Origin: Staphylococcus lloydii
GTDB lineage: Bacteria; Bacillota; Bacilli; Staphylococcales; Staphylococcaceae
Assembly (NCBI RefSeq): GCF_015775975.1
Contig: NZ_CP064056.1
Coordinates: 2,505,384 to 2,569,383 of the forward strand
Direction of reading: 5' to 3'
Length of the DNA: 64,000 nucleotides
In this document: in pieces, positions 36,410 to 44,849 of the stretch
How positions within the stretch are numbered: the first letter of the stretch is position 1
How the letters are laid out: each line of letters starts with the position of its first letter
The notes under the pieces: model-generated
What the model saw: only the letters and a program-made list of their open reading frames with translations
The model's database searches: none
What the model was told of the DNA's origin: nothing
Position numbers and translations under genes: made by a program

Positions 36410-37864
36410 TTAAGTAAGTTGTTGTTTTCCAGTAATTGGATAATCGAGTTCGAATGATTTAGCTGAAACCATCTTTTTATATTGATAACCGAAATAAGCG
36501 ATCCAGAGTAACGTTAATACAAATCCTATATAATAGCTAAGCGTTAAGTCTAAACCTAAACCGATCTTCTGGCTTAATATATAGACAAAAATATTCCATG
36601 TCATAAAGACTGCCGGTATCGCAGCGACCCAGAAGTTCTTTTTAGCGATTAACAGATACATCGCACCTACCCATAAGGCTACAACGGCTGTCGTTTGGTT
36701 GGCCCAAGAGAAATAACGCCATAGTACCGTGAAATCAACTTGAGTTAAACCGAAGCTAATAACAAATAATGGTGCTGCTACGATAACTCTTTTCATCATG
36801 CTACGTTGTTCAACGTTTAAATAGTCGGCAATAATCATACGTGCACTTCTAAATGACGTATCGCCACTCGTAATCGGTAAAATGATTACACCTATAACTG
36901 CAATCGTACCAATGACTGAACCGAGTAATAAATTAGAAGCCTTACTTACAACTAATGCAGCCTCACCACGATTTAAAATATCTTGTAAACCACTATAACC
37001 GTGGAATAAACTCATTCCAGCTGCTGCCCAAATCATGGCTATAATACCTTCAGCAATCATCATGCCGTAGAAAATAAAACGTGCATTTTTCTCTTTATTC
37101 GTAGTTCTAGAAATAATAGGTGTTTGTGTCGCATGGAACCCAGATAATGCACCACATGTAATCGTAAAGAATAATAATGGGAATATCGGTGCGCCAGCAG
37201 GATGCATATTTTTAAAGCTTAGTTCAGGAATTGGCGCTCCAGTTTGAATTAATCTAAAACCAATACCTACCGCACTGATTAATAAAAGTGCACCGAAAAT
37301 TGGATAAATGCGTCCAATGATTTTGTCTATTGGTAATATCGTAGATAGAATATAGTAGACAAAAATTACGAAAATAATTATACCTAATGCAATACGGCCA
37401 TCCATTAAATTATATAGTAATAAGGCTGGACTTGTAACAAAGACCGTTCCAGTAAGTAATAATAATAAGATAGAAAAAATATTAACGAAATGCTTCATCA
37501 CTTTACCTAAAAACTTCCCTGCTAATTCAGGTAAATGTGCCCCTTTGTTACGAATTGAAATCATCCCAGTTAAATAATCATGAACTGCACCAGCAAAAAT
37601 ACAACCGACAACAATCCATATAAAAGCAACCGGGCCATATAATGCACCCATGATTGGTCCAAAAATAGGTCCCACACCGGCGATATTTAACAACTGTATT
37701 AACGAGTTAGACGATGTCTTCATCGGCAAATAATCTATGTTATCACGTTGATCGTATGCAGGCGTTGGTCGATCCTTTTTAGGGCCAAACATCTTATCAA
37801 TATATTTACCGTATGTGAAATAACCAACAACAAGTAAGATAATTGATACAATAAAAGTAATCAT
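36410..37864 (-). CDS. cstA: CstA family transporter (pyruvate/peptide, carbon starvation)
   Basis: 484 residues with about 13 hydrophobic segments. CstA signatures: NIAGVGPIFGPIMGALYG near 60-78 (short: GVGPIFGPI), GAVHDYLTGMISIRNKG, and ATQTPIISRTTNKE. Length matches the short CstA group, as opposed to ~700-residue E. coli CstA. Such proteins import pyruvate or peptides during carbon starvation. A cre-like site lies 30 bases upstream, consistent with catabolite control. Confidence 0.9.
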   Translation of the reverse strand: MITFIVSIILLVVGYFTYGKYIDKMFGPKKDRPTPAYDQRDNIDYLPMKTSSNSLIQLLNIAGVGPIFGPIMGALYGPVAFIWIVVGCIFAGAVHDYLTGMISIRNKGAHLPELAGKFLGKVMKHFVNIFSILLLLLTGTVFVTSPALLLYNLMDGRIALGIIIFVIFVYYILSTILPIDKIIGRIYPIFGALLLISAVGIGFRLIQTGAPIPELSFKNMHPAGAPIFPLLFFTITCGALSGFHATQTPIISRTTNKEKNARFIFYGMMIAEGIIAMIWAAAGMSLFHGYSGLQDILNRGEAALVVSKASNLLLGSVIGTIAVIGVIILPITSGDTSFRSARMIIADYLNVEQRSMMKRVIVAAPLFVISFGLTQVDFTVLWRYFSWANQTTAVVALWVGAMYLLIAKKNFWVAAIPAVFMTWNIFVYILSQKIGLGLDLTLSYYIGFVLTLLWIAYFGYQYKKMVSAKSFELDYPITGKQQLT

Positions 37865-37894
37865 ATAACAAATCCCCCCAGAATGTCATGATAA

Positions 37895-37908
37895 TGTAAG
37901 CGTTTTCT
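37895..37908 (-). promoter_or_regulatory. cre-like CcpA site upstream of cstA
   Basis: TGTAAGCGTTTTCT (plus-strand reading) fits the cre consensus core, close to the expected promoter of cstA. Confidence 0.6.
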
Positions 37909-38030
37909 TAATTTAATCATAACTTTTTATTTATCACAACATGCTCGGCATATTTTATATAAAAAAACTGTATTTTTATTATCTTTAGCGTCGTGATTAC
38001 GTAGTGATGATGTATAAAAATTTCATCTAA

Positions 38031-38068
38031 TAACAAAAAAGCTTATCTCACAAATAGTGAAATAAGCT
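38031..38068 (-). terminator. Terminator after the MFS gene
   Basis: Stem 38040-38051 with 38057-38068 (one weak pair); the minus-strand RNA continues with six or more U. Confidence 0.8.
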
Positions 38069-38086
38069 GCTTAAAATCGTCATATA

Positions 38087-39274
38087 TTATTTTACGTTTA
38101 ACGTCTGTTCTATCGTTTTATTTTTACCTGCGCCAGCACCAATTATCGTAATAGCAAGTGCAGTAATTAATAATATACTTAGCGACAATATCCAACTACC
38201 TGAAATATCGTGTAAGATACCGAAGAACAATGGCCCTATTGCCGCAAACAAATAGCCGACCGATTGAGACATGCCGGATAGCTTAGCAGCAGTTGTACCT
38301 TGTTCTGCTCTTAAACTGAAAAATGTATTCACAAGACCGAAGGCTAACCCACTAGCAACTCCAATTAGGATCGCCGATAATAATGCCCAAGTTGGTTCGA
38401 GCATCATAATTACAACACCAATGACAAATAATGCACCTGTACCTAATGTCAACGCGTATTGAGATTGCATTTTAGTAGCAATAATCGGTGTAATAAATGT
38501 TAATGGTATAATAGCAATTTGTAATATTGATAAATATAATCCCGCTTTATCTAATGCGAACCCTTGGCTATTTAAATATTCTGGTAACCAGTTAATTAAT
38601 GAATAGAAAATTAGCGATTGTCCGCCCATAACGAGCGTAATTTGCCAAGATAATGGGGATTTCCATACATTTACATCTGTTGTAGCAACCTGAGATGTTT
38701 CTTCTGGTTTATTTTTTAATTGAAATGCCCAAACAATTAGTGCTATTAATGTAACTATGCTAATTAAGCCTATAGCTATATTATAGTGAAAATGCTTTAC
38801 AAGCGGTGCAGTCGCATAAGTCGACGCACTCCCAAATACATTCATAACAACCGTATAGTAACCCGTCATAATACCTATACGTAGTGGGAATTTAGCTTTA
38901 ATAAAGGCTGGTGCCAAGACGTTACCAAATGCGATACCAATGCCTAGTAATACTGTACCAATATATAACCAAGAAACATGCGTAATTGATCTTACAACGA
39001 CGCCGATAAAGATAAGAATCAACGCGATGAATATCGTTTTCTCTAAACCTAAATGACGACTCGTTTTAGCCGCAAACAATGAAACGATAGAGAATGCTAA
39101 CAACGGTACAATCGTAATAAAGCTGACTGCCGTATTAGATAACATCAATTCGTCTTTTATATGAGGTAATGCTATACCTATTGAAGTAATAGGCGCTCTT
39201 AAATTAGCTGCAACAAGTAAAATACCTATAAATAACAACCAATTAATTTTAGTGTGAGTTGTGTCTTGTTTCAT
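38087..39274 (-). CDS. MFS transporter, CynX/NimT (YycB-like) family
   Basis: 395 residues, twelve membrane helices. The first loop region NLRAPITSIGIALPHI is characteristic of the CynX/NimT group, with the weak motif A following (SRHLGLEKT). Members move cyanate, nitroimidazoles or remain undefined. It is divergent from an XRE-cupin regulator gene with 78 bases between, and so is its probable target. AGGAGG precedes the ATG. Confidence 0.87.
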   Translation of the reverse strand: MKQDTTHTKINWLLFIGILLVAANLRAPITSIGIALPHIKDELMLSNTAVSFITIVPLLAFSIVSLFAAKTSRHLGLEKTIFIALILIFIGVVVRSITHVSWLYIGTVLLGIGIAFGNVLAPAFIKAKFPLRIGIMTGYYTVVMNVFGSASTYATAPLVKHFHYNIAIGLISIVTLIALIVWAFQLKNKPEETSQVATTDVNVWKSPLSWQITLVMGGQSLIFYSLINWLPEYLNSQGFALDKAGLYLSILQIAIIPLTFITPIIATKMQSQYALTLGTGALFVIGVVIMMLEPTWALLSAILIGVASGLAFGLVNTFFSLRAEQGTTAAKLSGMSQSVGYLFAAIGPLFFGILHDISGSWILSLSILLITALAITIIGAGAGKNKTIEQTLNVK

Positions 39275-39352
39275 AAAATATCCTCCTAGTAGTTCAAAAA
39301 CAACACACTAAATGGTACAATATGTTCGATATAAAGTAAAGGAATGATTTTT

Positions 39353-39898
39353 ATGAGTAATATACAAAACGTTATCGCATGTAATTTAATGTCTTACCGC
39401 AAGAAAAACCAACTCAGTCTAGATAAAATGTCTAAGCTAACAAATGTAAGTAAAAACATGTTGAGTCAAATTGAAAGAGGAGAATCTAACCCTACCATTA
39501 CGACATTGTGGAAAATTGCTAATGGCCTTCATTTATCACTTTCTGAACTAACAACTCAACAGCAAGATAATGTTAACTTTATCGATAGTACGGATATCTT
39601 ACCGATTGAGGATGACAATGTCGTAGTTTATCCCTATTTCCCATACGATAAATCTAGACAGTTTGAAATGTTTAAAATGGAAATACAGCCCGGTTGCGAG
39701 AAGTCTTCGGAAGGTCACCATTTAAACTCTGAAGAATTTATTATCGTCAACAAAGGCGTTTTAACAATTAGCGTAAATGACGAAGTTTATAATATAGATG
39801 AAACACAGGCTTTACGTTTTAACAGTGATATCGCCCATACTTATCAAAATAATACCTCTGAATTAATTACCTTTACTGCAACAGTTTATTATCAATAA
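39353..39898 (+). CDS. XRE family regulator with C-terminal cupin
   Basis: 181 residues from ATG 39353 (AAAGGA nine bases upstream; the ATG at 39344 directly abuts it). An XRE HTH spans about 10-65 (MSKLTNVSKNMLSQIERGESNP), and a cupin_2 barrel fills about 105-175 (GHHLNSEEFIIVNKG carries the metal-type His/Glu pattern). These HTH-cupin proteins sense small ligands. It is divergent from the CynX-type MFS gene, which it probably controls. Confidence 0.9.
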   Translation: MSNIQNVIACNLMSYRKKNQLSLDKMSKLTNVSKNMLSQIERGESNPTITTLWKIANGLHLSLSELTTQQQDNVNFIDSTDILPIEDDNVVVYPYFPYDKSRQFEMFKMEIQPGCEKSSEGHHLNSEEFIIVNKGVLTISVNDEVYNIDETQALRFNSDIAHTYQNNTSELITFTATVYYQ

Positions 39899-39914
39899 CT
39901 AAATATCTAAATCA

Positions 39915-39949
39915 TAAAAAGCACCTTCTCATTTGAGAAATGGGTGCTT
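39915..39949. terminator. Bidirectional terminator
   Basis: AAGCACC...GGTGCTT outer stem with an inner TTCTCA/TGAGAA pairing (39919-39949); A run to the left and TTAATT to the right. Confidence 0.75.
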
Positions 39950-39965
39950 AATTGCAAGGCACATA

Positions 39966-40005
39966 TAAAAATGGTTGATTAGCACATGCTACAGCTAATC
40001 AACCA
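39966..40005 (-). terminator. Terminator after the substrate-binding-like gene
   Basis: TGGTTGATTAGC (39972-39983) pairs perfectly with 39994-40005; the minus-strand RNA ends in UUUUU. Confidence 0.85.
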
Positions 40006-40024
40006 CTTTATTATATATATGCAA

Positions 40025-40882
40025 CTATTCTTTTAGGTTAGCTAAAGTTTCTATAATATCTTCAGAAGCGACTAGACCACGTAATTTAGCCCATTCATCT
40101 CTGTTTACAAAGTGAACTCTATTATTTTTCACAGCATCAATGTCATCCCATTGATTACTATTTTGAAGTTTATTTAAGTCATCGTCATCACTATCTTCAA
40201 CCATAACAATTAATCTTTCTGGATTAACTTCAGCTAATTGTTCATATGACATTTCTAAATAATCTGCTTCTCTATATGCAGGTAATTTATCTGCAACTTT
40301 CTTATCAAGTGCATTTTCAAAACCTAATTTGCCTAAAAATTCACCTACATAAGTTTTTGCTGAATGCGCAGTTACACCTTGTTCGGAAACTACAGCAGCT
40401 AATGTTGCTTTATTTTTATCAATAGAAATTTGATTATTATAGTTATTTACTAAGTCTTGATGGCTGTCTAAACGTTCTTTCGCTTCTTTAGATTTAGAAA
40501 CAGCTGTACCAATACGTTGGAATACTTCTAGCGTTTCTTGATAACCTGCGTCAAAACTGCTAAATAAAATCGTAGGCGCAATTTGACTTAATTCATCATA
40601 TATATCTTTATGACGATCAGCATCTCCGATAATTACTTGTGGAGCTGCAGAACGAATTGATTCAAAGTCTGGATCGATACGTGTACCAACTGAAACATAG
40701 TCACCAACTTCTTCTTTGATTGGTGATATTAAGTTCGTACTGTCATTATCATCAGCAATACCTTTAACGTCTATATCTAAAGCAACTAATGCGTCAACGA
40801 ATGAAAATTCTAGCGCAACCGCTGAATTAATATTTTCTGGTAGTTCAGTAGTTCCTGCATCATGCTTAAATTCAAAAGTCAT
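40025..40882 (-). CDS. Siderophore-binding-protein-like domain without signal peptide
   Basis: 285 residues spanning a complete FecCD-type periplasmic-binding fold: SAVALEFSFVDALVALDID, PDFESIRSAAPQVIIG, the connecting helix and AYREADYLEMSYEQLAEVNPERLIV (short: SYEQLAEVNPERLIV). Normally such proteins are lipoproteins, but here there is neither a signal peptide nor a lipobox: the ATG follows a perfect AGGAGGT site and codes for MTFEFKHDAG. It should therefore stay in the cytoplasm. There are no permease or ATPase genes beside it. It could handle internalised iron complexes or be a sensor. A GATAATCAT half-site lies upstream and might be part of a Fur box. Confidence 0.82.
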   Translation of the reverse strand: MTFEFKHDAGTTELPENINSAVALEFSFVDALVALDIDVKGIADDNDSTNLISPIKEEVGDYVSVGTRIDPDFESIRSAAPQVIIGDADRHKDIYDELSQIAPTILFSSFDAGYQETLEVFQRIGTAVSKSKEAKERLDSHQDLVNNYNNQISIDKNKATLAAVVSEQGVTAHSAKTYVGEFLGKLGFENALDKKVADKLPAYREADYLEMSYEQLAEVNPERLIVMVEDSDDDDLNKLQNSNQWDDIDAVKNNRVHFVNRDEWAKLRGLVASEDIIETLANLKE

Positions 40883-41076
40883 TGTATTACCTCCTTTGAT
40901 TGCTTACAATATTATTATTCCACGATGTGTGTAAATCAAACATAGGTGATAATCATAAAACGTTGTTAAATATTGCCTCCGCATCGGTTAATTTATTTTT
41001 ATAAATTTATGATTAACTCTAATAAAATTCAGGTAATTAAATATTAATATTCTTTTTACTATTGGAGGTCCAAACC

Positions 41077-42021
41077 ATGCGTTTTATATACGAAAATGAC
41101 CATCAACAAGTTATAGTCACCGAGACGAAGGCTAGCTTACCTAATGATGGACGCTTTATTTGGTATGACAGTAGTCATCCATCAGATGAAGATAAAGGGT
41201 TTCTTGAACAGCATTTTAGTTTAGATAAACATAAAATTGAAGAATCTATTTATACAATTTCACGACCTCAAATTGATGTCGATGAGCATCAACAAAATAA
41301 ATATTTTGTATTACACACCATTACAAACACTGACTTTTCAGCCAACCCTTTGAGCATTACAGCATTTCAAAATTCGATGGTAACCGTACATGAAAATAAC
41401 ATTCCAGTACTTGATCAAGTCATTGAGCAATTACAAAGTGGTAAACTCAAATTTGATAATGAAAGCATTACTTTAGCAATTCTAGATAATATAACCAACA
41501 GTTATTTTAAATACGTAAATGATGTGGAAGATACTGTATTTTCTTTCGAATATAAAAACGTTAATGCTACAGGCAACAATAAATTAATGGATGACGTGTT
41601 TGATATACGGTCAGAAATTATTAAACTAAAACGCGTTCTATTACCTATGCAACAAATGATAGATGATGTAACAGAGGGTAATGTGCTTGCTTCAAGCCCT
41701 AAAAATCGCAGACTTATCAAACACATCCAAAACAGACTAAAAAGACAAAATGATACGCTAGCAGCCAGTGAAAGCATCACTGAAGAAATTAAAGATAATA
41801 ACGAATCGTATCGTTCAAACAAAATTAATAACGTTATGAACGTACTTACGATGATTTCGTCTATTTTCTTCCCACTTTCCTTATTAACTGGTTGGTATGG
41901 TATGAACTTTTCATTTATGCCAGAACTGCAGTGGAAGTATAGCTATTTCGTCTTTATCGCAATAATGGCCATCATAACAATTTGGTTAATCTTATTGTTT
42001 AAAAAGAAAAAATGGTTTTAA
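41077..42021 (+). CDS. corA: CorA family magnesium/divalent-cation channel
   Basis: 314 residues from ATG 41077; the GGAGGT site ends seven bases before it and overlaps the upstream TTG, which is therefore rejected. A large cytoplasmic domain with a long helical stalk is followed by two membrane helices at the C-terminus. The selectivity motif YGMNF lies between them, and the basic tail KKKKWF ends the chain. A monocistronic gene, terminated at 42024. Confidence 0.92.
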   Translation: MRFIYENDHQQVIVTETKASLPNDGRFIWYDSSHPSDEDKGFLEQHFSLDKHKIEESIYTISRPQIDVDEHQQNKYFVLHTITNTDFSANPLSITAFQNSMVTVHENNIPVLDQVIEQLQSGKLKFDNESITLAILDNITNSYFKYVNDVEDTVFSFEYKNVNATGNNKLMDDVFDIRSEIIKLKRVLLPMQQMIDDVTEGNVLASSPKNRRLIKHIQNRLKRQNDTLAASESITEEIKDNNESYRSNKINNVMNVLTMISSIFFPLSLLTGWYGMNFSFMPELQWKYSYFVFIAIMAIITIWLILLFKKKKWF

Positions 42022-42023
42022 AC

Positions 42024-42057
42024 AAACGCCCCAACTCATAATAATTGGGGCGTTTTT
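42024..42057 (+). terminator. Terminator after corA
   Basis: AAACGCCCCAA (42024-42034) pairs with TTGGGGCGTTT (42045-42055) and runs into five T. It also works weakly for the convergent gene. Confidence 0.88.
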
Positions 42058-42063
42058 ACACTT

Positions 42064-42346
42064 TTATTTATTAAGCTTTTGCTGTTTTTGATGATAGCGT
42101 GCAAGATGTAAATCGTGGAAAAAGGCGATAAGCGGTCTGATAGTCATTTGAATACTACCAATAACGAATAGTACAGTGCCTGAAAAGACCGTGCTATCAC
42201 TAAAGAATAGAAAACTACCAATTAAAAACACCAAGCCTAGTACTACATCATTCAGTTGGTATAGTGCTTTATAATACATCGTAATGGGACTGTCATGGCC
42301 ATTTTTTTTGAAAATTTAAGTCGACATGTTTATTAGACTTATTCAT
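42064..42346 (-). pseudogene. YrhK-domain small membrane protein, frameshifted at a homopolymer
   Basis: The open part from 42279 codes for MYYKALYQLNDVVLG, then two membrane helices and PLIAFFHDLHLARYH, the YrhK-domain pattern. A better start with AGGAGG seven bases upstream is the ATG at 42346 (MNKSNKHVDLNFQKK), but that frame stops at once. The two frames meet at a run of eight A (minus strand; 42302-42309). With seven A the gene reads straight through as NFQKNGHDSPITMYYKAL, 93 residues. It may be a real mutation, phase variation or a sequencing error. YrhK function is unknown. Confidence 0.7.
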
Positions 42347-42455
42347 GCATATTCCTCCTAAAAATTAATTCCTTTACTTTAGTCATTCCCATACTCAAAT
42401 ATTAAAAAACTGGTAACTTTAGAATATTGAATATTCAACTTTGACATTGCAGTCG

Positions 42456-43700
42456 CTATTTATTGATAAACTGATAAATTTTATAAAATAATGGATGAAT
42501 CGGTTTAATAAAATCTCCGATATACTCTTCCACATGCGCATTGAATCCTTTTTTAAATTGTTGAACACCATAATCGTCCGCTTCTTCGCTAAAATCTCCC
42601 GTTATACCGTAAAAATTATAGCGTGGAATATGATTGGCGATCGTAAATTTAATCATGTCCCACTGTAAACCATAAGCACCATTAAATTGGTAAAATTTAG
42701 GATCTGAACCACTGGATAAATAATAAACCTCATCTTTATTATAAATATATAGCGCAGCAGCTAAATCTAAAATTTCTCCTTCTTCACGCATTAATTGTTG
42801 CGCCTCTGTAATTTTTTTATTATTACTATTCACTTGTTGCTTTAATTGTTCAAACTTATTTTTACTTTTCTTAGAGTTAGGACTATCCACTAATTTATAT
42901 TCTATATCTTTAAGTTCAGCGTTCAGTTGCTCACTTTTTTGGGATAACTGTTGTAAGTATTTATTTAAATCTACATAGGCCAACTTCAACATTGAATGCT
43001 CAGGATACATTTTTTGCGTTTCTTTAAAAAATTCATGTGGATCTTCTTTAAATTTAAAATTATGGCGTGTTTCTGCTTTTTTATATAACTTATAAAATCG
43101 TTCAGTTTCTGAAATATCTAATGTCTTAGTTTCTACATTCATTTCTTGTGCTCTTTTAATATTACGTCTTGTTTGATAGTCCATCTCTTTCAACACTTCT
43201 TGTTCGCTTTTACCCTCAACGTTTAGTACCGAAAGCCATCTTATTTGGCTTTTTTGAGAATATCCTACTGAGTAGCCTTGATGTTTGTAGCCAAGTTTAT
43301 TTAATTGTGTGATTAATTCGGTATTATCAAATGAACGTAATATATCACCGTCTGCATTTCTTACTGTTTCTAATACATAAGGATCTACTAAAACGAATAA
43401 CGTTCTATGTTTTTTTAAATATTTATTTAAACCTTTAAAAAAACAGTCCACTATATCTTTATTTTTATAATCAAGCACTGGCCCTTTATGTGAATAAAAA
43501 TATTTAAAAATTTTCATCGTTCTAGCTTCAGATAATAAACATGCAGCAACAACATTATCGTTGTCTTTTACTCCTACTATATGGACATCATTTTTATGTT
43601 GTTTTCTATAATTATATTGTTCGCTTGATTGCGTGTAATGAACTGGAAGATGCGTAATAAATTCTGCGTATTCTTCTTCTGTTAATTTGGTGAAATGCAT
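42456..43700 (-). CDS. Fem-type (FemABX) tRNA-dependent aminoacyltransferase
   Basis: 414 residues. Two GNAT-like subdomains: YTQSSEQYNYRKQ at about 22-34 and the FemABX substrate-channel region WLSVLNVEGKSEQEVLKEMDYQTRRNIKRAQ (short: YQTRRNIKRAQ). A helical-hairpin coiled coil runs from about 230 to 305 (QQLSQKSEQLNAELKDIEYK), as in FemA/FemB. ALYIYNKDEVYYLSSGSD and YNFYGITGDFSEEADDYGV close the fold. It should add amino acids to peptidoglycan lipid precursors. It is not in a femAB pair, so it is nearer to FmhA/FmhC or lysostaphin-resistance Fem homologues; the residue added is unknown. Confidence 0.88.
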   Translation of the reverse strand: MHFTKLTEEEYAEFITHLPVHYTQSSEQYNYRKQHKNDVHIVGVKDNDNVVAACLLSEARTMKIFKYFYSHKGPVLDYKNKDIVDCFFKGLNKYLKKHRTLFVLVDPYVLETVRNADGDILRSFDNTELITQLNKLGYKHQGYSVGYSQKSQIRWLSVLNVEGKSEQEVLKEMDYQTRRNIKRAQEMNVETKTLDISETERFYKLYKKAETRHNFKFKEDPHEFFKETQKMYPEHSMLKLAYVDLNKYLQQLSQKSEQLNAELKDIEYKLVDSPNSKKSKNKFEQLKQQVNSNNKKITEAQQLMREEGEILDLAAALYIYNKDEVYYLSSGSDPKFYQFNGAYGLQWDMIKFTIANHIPRYNFYGITGDFSEEADDYGVQQFKKGFNAHVEEYIGDFIKPIHPLFYKIYQFINK

Positions 43701-43902
43701 ATAAAATCCTCCAATTTTTGATTGATTTTAATATTTTACACCTATTTTCTTAATATTGGTATAAATTCGAATTTATAATCACTTTAAATACTCAATAGAT
43801 ATTTATACAATTTATTTGTAATATAGCATATTTTTAACAATACATTATTTTACTTTGTCGAAATGATTGTACCCATTATCTAATTCCTATTACTTTGAAA
43901 AT

Positions 43903-43945
43903 TAAAAAAGGTCTAAATACTTATTTAAAAGTATTTAGACCTCTT
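43903..43945. terminator. Bidirectional terminator, left copy of a 43-bp repeat
   Basis: AGGTCTAAATAC (43909-43920) pairs with GTATTTAGACCT (43931-43942), with A run before and TCTTT after. All 43 bases recur identically and in the same orientation at 49245-49287, so the acid-sugar gene cluster is bounded by direct repeats. The rest of the 274-base gap 43701-43974 is AT-rich with no ORF. Confidence 0.92.
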
Positions 43946-43974
43946 TATACATTCATAATATAACTTGAAAACTA

Positions 43975-44820
43975 CTAAGCTTGATTTGTAGCATTACATT
44001 TAATTATAAGTGATTTAACCGCTTCTTCGATAGCATCTTTACTAGGACCGATAATCTTTTGGGGATCGTATAACTGTTTATCTTTCTCTAAAGTTTGTCT
44101 CAGTTGTTTAGCCCATGCAATTTTAACTTCGGTATTAAAGTTTATCTTTGCATGACCTAAATTAATTGTTCTCAATAATTCTTCGTCTGAGATACCAGAA
44201 GCACCATGTAAGACTAACGGAATGTCTAATTGGGACTCAATTTCTTCCATTTCTTTAAACCCTAGATTAGGTTCACCTTTGTATTCTCCATGTACTGAGC
44301 CTAAAGCAGGTGCCAAGCTATCTAGATTGGTTTGTGTCACTAATTGATAGCAATCGTCCAAACTAGCGTATTTTACATTACCACTAATGCCATCTTCTGT
44401 ACCACCGACACCACCAACTTCTCCTTCAACTAAAACATCGCTTTGATGAGCATAATCTGCAACTTGTTTAGTGTAGGCAATATTTGATTCAATTGGCAAT
44501 TTTGAACCATCATACATGATTGAATCATACCCAACGTCTATCGCGTGTCGGCAATTTTCTATCGAAGTGCTATGATCTAAATGTATAATAACAGGCACTG
44601 AAATATCCATAGCTTGCACCTTGTTTTTTATCGTTTTGAATATAAACTCATAACCGCCTAATGTGGGCACTAAATTATCAGAAGTAGCTATTATAATTGG
44701 TGCATGCATCGATTCTGCTGCTTTTAATACGGGTTCTATCCAAATAAGTTCATTAATATTTATTTGTGGGATAGCAAATTTTTCACGTTTTGCATGTTGC
44801 AAAATCTCTCTATTTTTCAT
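43975..44820 (-). CDS. Class II (zinc) aldolase of the FbaA/GatY/KbaY family
   Basis: 281 residues. HLDHS gives catalytic Asp82 and zinc ligand His83; further ligands are Glu132/134 (VEGEVGGVGG), His177 (SVHGEYKG) and His205 (LHGASG). It cleaves ketose phosphates or phosphorylated keto acids to DHAP plus an aldehyde. In this operon, last after permease, kinase and dehydrogenase, it probably acts on the phosphorylated sugar-acid product; true fructose-bisphosphate aldolase is unlikely given the context. The gap to the permease gene is 29 bases. Confidence 0.88.
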   Translation of the reverse strand: MKNREILQHAKREKFAIPQININELIWIEPVLKAAESMHAPIIIATSDNLVPTLGGYEFIFKTIKNKVQAMDISVPVIIHLDHSTSIENCRHAIDVGYDSIMYDGSKLPIESNIAYTKQVADYAHQSDVLVEGEVGGVGGTEDGISGNVKYASLDDCYQLVTQTNLDSLAPALGSVHGEYKGEPNLGFKEMEEIESQLDIPLVLHGASGISDEELLRTINLGHAKINFNTEVKIAWAKQLRQTLEKDKQLYDPQKIIGPSKDAIEEAVKSLIIKCNATNQA

Positions 44821-44849
44821 ACTTTAATCCTCACTTTATAGCGTTTATT

